Source of the DNA: Desulfarculus sp.
Lineage (GTDB): Bacteria; Desulfobacterota; Desulfarculia; Desulfarculales; Desulfarculaceae
NCBI GenBank assembly: GCA_020216805.1
Contig: JAIWNN010000154.1
Coordinates: 1-7,590 of the forward strand
DNA length: 7,590 nucleotides
Direction: 5' to 3'
Every line of letters starts with the position of its first letter. The first letter of the stretch is position 1. Under the pieces are notes generated by a model that had not been told where the DNA came from, made no database searches, and saw nothing but the letters and a program-made list of their open reading frames with translations. Shown piece after piece: positions 5,793-7,590 of this stretch. Both the position numbers and the translations under genes were made by a program.

Positions 5793-7121
5793 TCATTCGG
5801 ACAGGGACTGACGCTTGGCGATGGCCTCGCCCAACTGGCGCTCCTCGCGGGCCAGGTCCATCAACCCCATGGACTCCAGCAGGCTGGCCATCTCCTCGCG
5901 CACCCACAATTGGCGGGGGGCGAGGCTCACCGCGTGACGGCCCTGGCTCAGACCGTCCTCCATGCGCCCCGCTTCCACCTGCAGCCGGGCCATGGCGAAG
6001 AAGATCTCCGGCGAGCGGTCGTTCATGTGCACCGCTTTGCGCAGGCATTCCATGGCCTCCTGGCGCTTGCCCTGGGCGTGGCGCACCAGTCCCATGATGT
6101 AGTGACAGCGCCAGTCGCCGCCGTAGATGGGCAAAAGCTTCTCCACCCGCGCCATGGCCTTCTTGACCTGACCGCTTTTCAGCAACACCCCCACCAGGCC
6201 CAGTTCGGTCTCGATGTGCTCCGGGTTGGCCTTGGCGGTTTCAATTTGCTTGGCCAGTTGGGAGTGCCAGATAGCCTGTTCGCTGTTTCCGGTCTGCGAA
6301 TAGGCCTTGGCCAGTAGGTTTTGCGCCTTGAGGTCGGTGGCGTCCAGTTCCACCGCCTGGACCAGGGTTTCCAGCGCCTCCTGGGCCTGGCCCTCCGCCA
6401 ACAGCAACTCCCCCCGCAGGGCGAACAGGCCGGGAATGCCTGGGTTGGTGGCCAGGGCCTTGTCCACCAGGGGCAGGGCCTGGGCCCGCCGTCCCACCAC
6501 GGCCAATTGGTAGATGGCCTTTTCCAACTCCTCGGGATCGCCGGGGTTCTTGTCCACCGCCCGTAGGGCCCGGGCCAGGTTGGCGACTTTGGCCGCATCC
6601 ACCTGCTTGCCCATGGCGCGCAGGTTGAAGGTCTGCTGCTCGTAGAGGTCCGGGGCCAACGGCTCCAGCGCCAGGCCCTGGTCCAATACCTCCAGGGCCC
6701 GCCTGAACTGGTTGTTGTAGCGCAACACCACCGCCGCCAAGCGGATGACCTCGGGATTGCGGGGAGCATGGCGCAGGGCGGCCTCGGCATGGGGCAAGGC
6801 CCCCTGGTAGTTGCCGGTTTCGTGGAATTCGCGGGCCAGGCGCAGGTGGGACTCGATGTCGTCGGGCTTCTTGCGCAGAGTTTGCAGGGCGGTTACGATG
6901 GCCTGTTGCTTGCGGGCCTCATCGGCCAGGCCCATCTCCTGAAAGAGCTCGGCCAGGCCCTGATAGCCATCCACCAGCTCGGGCCATTGGTTCACCAGGC
7001 CGCGATACACACTCAACGCGGCGCTGAAGCGCCTAGCGTGCAAGAGCCGCCGTCCCTCCAGCAACATGGCCTTCTGGCGCGAGCCGGTCAGCAGCGTCCA
7101 AAGGCTTATCAACCAAGTCAT
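5793..7121 (-). CDS. TPR-repeat protein of unknown specific role
   Basis: The protein has 442 residues from ATG at 7121 (454 from ATG at 7157). I prefer 7121 because GGAGG (7133-7137) lies 11 nt upstream, while the 7157 ATG has no good site and sits next to a possible extended -10. After a short hydrophobic N-terminus (TWLISLWTLL, residues 2-11), essentially the whole chain is about 11-12 helix-turn-helix TPR-like units of roughly 34 residues. They show typical G/A and P positions, for example ALEVLDQGLALEPLAPDLY and PEIFFAMARLQVEAGR. No catalytic domain or full signal peptide is visible. TPR arrays bind protein partners; the partner here is unknown. The hydrophobic start may anchor it to the inner membrane, but that is weak. 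The gene converges on the DRTGG gene and diverges from ispD. The TPR call is firm; the role is not. Confidence 0.85.
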   Translation of the reverse strand: MTWLISLWTLLTGSRQKAMLLEGRRLLHARRFSAALSVYRGLVNQWPELVDGYQGLAELFQEMGLADEARKQQAIVTALQTLRKKPDDIESHLRLAREFHETGNYQGALPHAEAALRHAPRNPEVIRLAAVVLRYNNQFRRALEVLDQGLALEPLAPDLYEQQTFNLRAMGKQVDAAKVANLARALRAVDKNPGDPEELEKAIYQLAVVGRRAQALPLVDKALATNPGIPGLFALRGELLLAEGQAQEALETLVQAVELDATDLKAQNLLAKAYSQTGNSEQAIWHSQLAKQIETAKANPEHIETELGLVGVLLKSGQVKKAMARVEKLLPIYGGDWRCHYIMGLVRHAQGKRQEAMECLRKAVHMNDRSPEIFFAMARLQVEAGRMEDGLSQGRHAVSLAPRQLWVREEMASLLESMGLMDLAREERQLGEAIAKRQSLSE

Positions 7122-7132
7122 CCTACCGAAAG

Positions 7133-7137
7133 CCTCC
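7133..7137 (-). promoter_or_regulatory. Ribosome binding site favouring the 7121 start of the TPR gene
   Basis: On the minus strand this reads GGAGG, 11 nt before ATG at 7121. The spacing is somewhat long but it is the best Shine-Dalgarno match. The alternative ATG at 7157 has only AGGA 12 nt away. Confidence 0.45.
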
Positions 7138-7157
7138 GCAGGTATTTCACCCGCCAT

Positions 7158-7166
7158 GATATACCA
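7158..7166 (-). promoter_or_regulatory. Candidate extended -10 promoter for the TPR gene
   Basis: On the minus strand this reads TGGTATATC, an extended -10 (TGn before TATATC, four of six matches). No good -35 lies at normal spacing. If used, transcription begins near 7151, inside the longer reading frame, which would make ATG 7121 the real start. Confidence 0.35.
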
Positions 7167-7211
7167 ATGTCCTAAGGATTGCAGCCGAACTCATGCCTTC
7201 CCCTCCCGCTA

Positions 7212-7240
7212 TTGCCCCGCAACCGGGACGGTAATATCAT
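7212..7240 (+). promoter_or_regulatory. Candidate sigma70 promoter of ispD
   Basis: TTGCCC (7212-7217, four of six) and TATCAT (7235-7240, five of six) are separated by an ideal 17 nt. Transcription would start near 7247, about 20 nt before ATG 7267 and just upstream of its GGGAGG. The AT-rich patch TAATATCAT stands out in this GC-rich region. Confidence 0.55.
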
Positions 7241-7254
7241 GAGAGTCTTGAACC

Positions 7255-7260
7255 GGGAGG
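7255..7260 (+). promoter_or_regulatory. Ribosome binding site of ispD
   Basis: GGGAGG with a 6-nt gap to ATG at 7267-7269 fixes the start and leaves the conserved VVPAAGSG motif close to the N-terminus, as expected for the family. Confidence 0.75.
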
Positions 7261-7266
7261 CGGGGC

Positions 7267-7590
7267 ATGGTGGAGTTGGCGGTGGCGGTGGTGCCGGCGG
7301 CGGGCAGCGGCGCGCGCATGCAAGCGGGCGAGCCCAAGCAGTTCCTGCCCCTGGCCGGCCTGCCGATCTTGACCCGCACCCTGTTGGCCCTGGAGGCTGC
7401 GCCGGCGGTGGATCTGGTGGTGGTGGCGGCCGCTCCCGGGCTGGAGGAGGAGACCCGGGCCCGTTGCGTCGCGCCCTTCGGCTTGACCAAGGTGGCGCGG
7501 GTGGTGACCGGCGGGGCCCGGCGCCAGGACAGCGTCGCCGCCGGGGCGCGAGCCGCGGCCGAGCTCGGCGCGACCTGGCTGGTGGTGCAC
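7267..7590 (+). CDS. ispD: 2-C-methyl-D-erythritol 4-phosphate cytidylyltransferase, 3' end outside the window
   Basis: The first 108 codons are present and the frame is open to the window edge. The N-terminus carries the nucleotide-binding signature VVPAAGSGARM (8-18) followed by PKQFL (23-27). Arg17 and Lys24 line up with E. coli IspD Arg20 and Lys27, which act in catalysis. GGARRQDSV matches the family's conserved GG-R-SV segment, and the window ends at LVVH, just where HDAARP should follow. The enzyme joins CTP and MEP to give CDP-ME in the non-mevalonate isoprenoid pathway, in the cytoplasm. The start is set by GGGAGG 6 nt upstream. The gene could be a fused ispDF, common in some related bacteria, but that cannot be seen because the 3' end is missing. 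It diverges from the TPR gene with its own promoter. Confidence 0.93.
   Translation, partial: MVELAVAVVPAAGSGARMQAGEPKQFLPLAGLPILTRTLLALEAAPAVDLVVVAAAPGLEEETRARCVAPFGLTKVARVVTGGARRQDSVAAGARAAAELGATWLVVH

Noticed and set aside
7209..7590. Minus-strand frames opposite ispD
   Set aside because: The plus strand here encodes a clear IspD N-terminus with a promoter and ribosome binding site; the opposite frames are compositional shadows.
1..7590. Mobile element, CRISPR array, tRNA or rRNA
   Set aside because: I saw no transposase or integrase motifs, no regularly spaced repeats, and no tRNA-like cloverleaf or rRNA-like sequence. The frequent GGCCCTGGCC-type strings are codon-usage effects, not repeats.

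Overview
The window is a very GC-rich bacterial chromosome segment (coding third positions almost all G/C) with compact gene spacing. The gene content fits an anaerobic, organic-acid-metabolising bacterium of the former Deltaproteobacteria (Desulfobacterota, for example a sulfate reducer). It combines a lactate-utilisation-type LUD protein, an ADP-forming acyl-CoA synthetase, and a stand-alone BioD-like/DRTGG protein of the kind found beside acetate-forming enzymes. This placement is inferred from gene content; no rRNA or other taxonomic marker is present.

Layout. Bases 2-586 (+) are the 3' part of a LUD-domain (LutC/YkgG-like) gene whose start lies upstream. A short gap (587-669) carries a perfect TTGACA box inside an inverted repeat. 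It is followed by a ClC-family chloride channel with two CBS domains (670-2463, +, GTG start). A 145-bp gap (2464-2608) contains a plausible sigma70 promoter whose -10 region lies in a perfect 17-bp inverted repeat. Next come a single-chain (alpha-beta fused) ADP-forming acetate/acyl-CoA ligase (2609-4714, +, TTG start) and, 4 bp later, a BioD-like P-loop + DRTGG protein (4719-5786, +); these two clearly form an operon. On the opposite strand, ending only 6 bp from that gene, is a TPR-repeat protein (start 7121 or 7157, end 5793, -). A 109-bp divergent intergenic region then leads to the 5' part of ispD (7267 to the window end, +).

How the genes may work together. The ligase makes ATP from acyl-CoA (typically acetyl-CoA to acetate). 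The DRTGG protein resembles the regulatory N-terminal part of long phosphotransacetylases, so the pair looks like an acetate/ATP-forming node in which the ligase takes the place of the usual Pta/AckA. The upstream LUD protein points to lactate (or a similar 2-hydroxy acid) oxidation, which would feed acetyl-CoA into this node. The ClC channel is probably a separate transcription unit; its CBS domains could couple anion conductance to adenine nucleotides, but that is inference. ispD (isoprenoid precursor synthesis) and the TPR gene look like unrelated neighbours.

I found no mobile element, CRISPR array, tRNA or rRNA. Nothing here is an obviously new multi-gene system. The most interesting points are the degenerate LUD motif, the ClC channel-type substitutions, the promoter/operator architecture before the ligase operon, and the pairing of the ligase with a lone Pta-type regulatory module.
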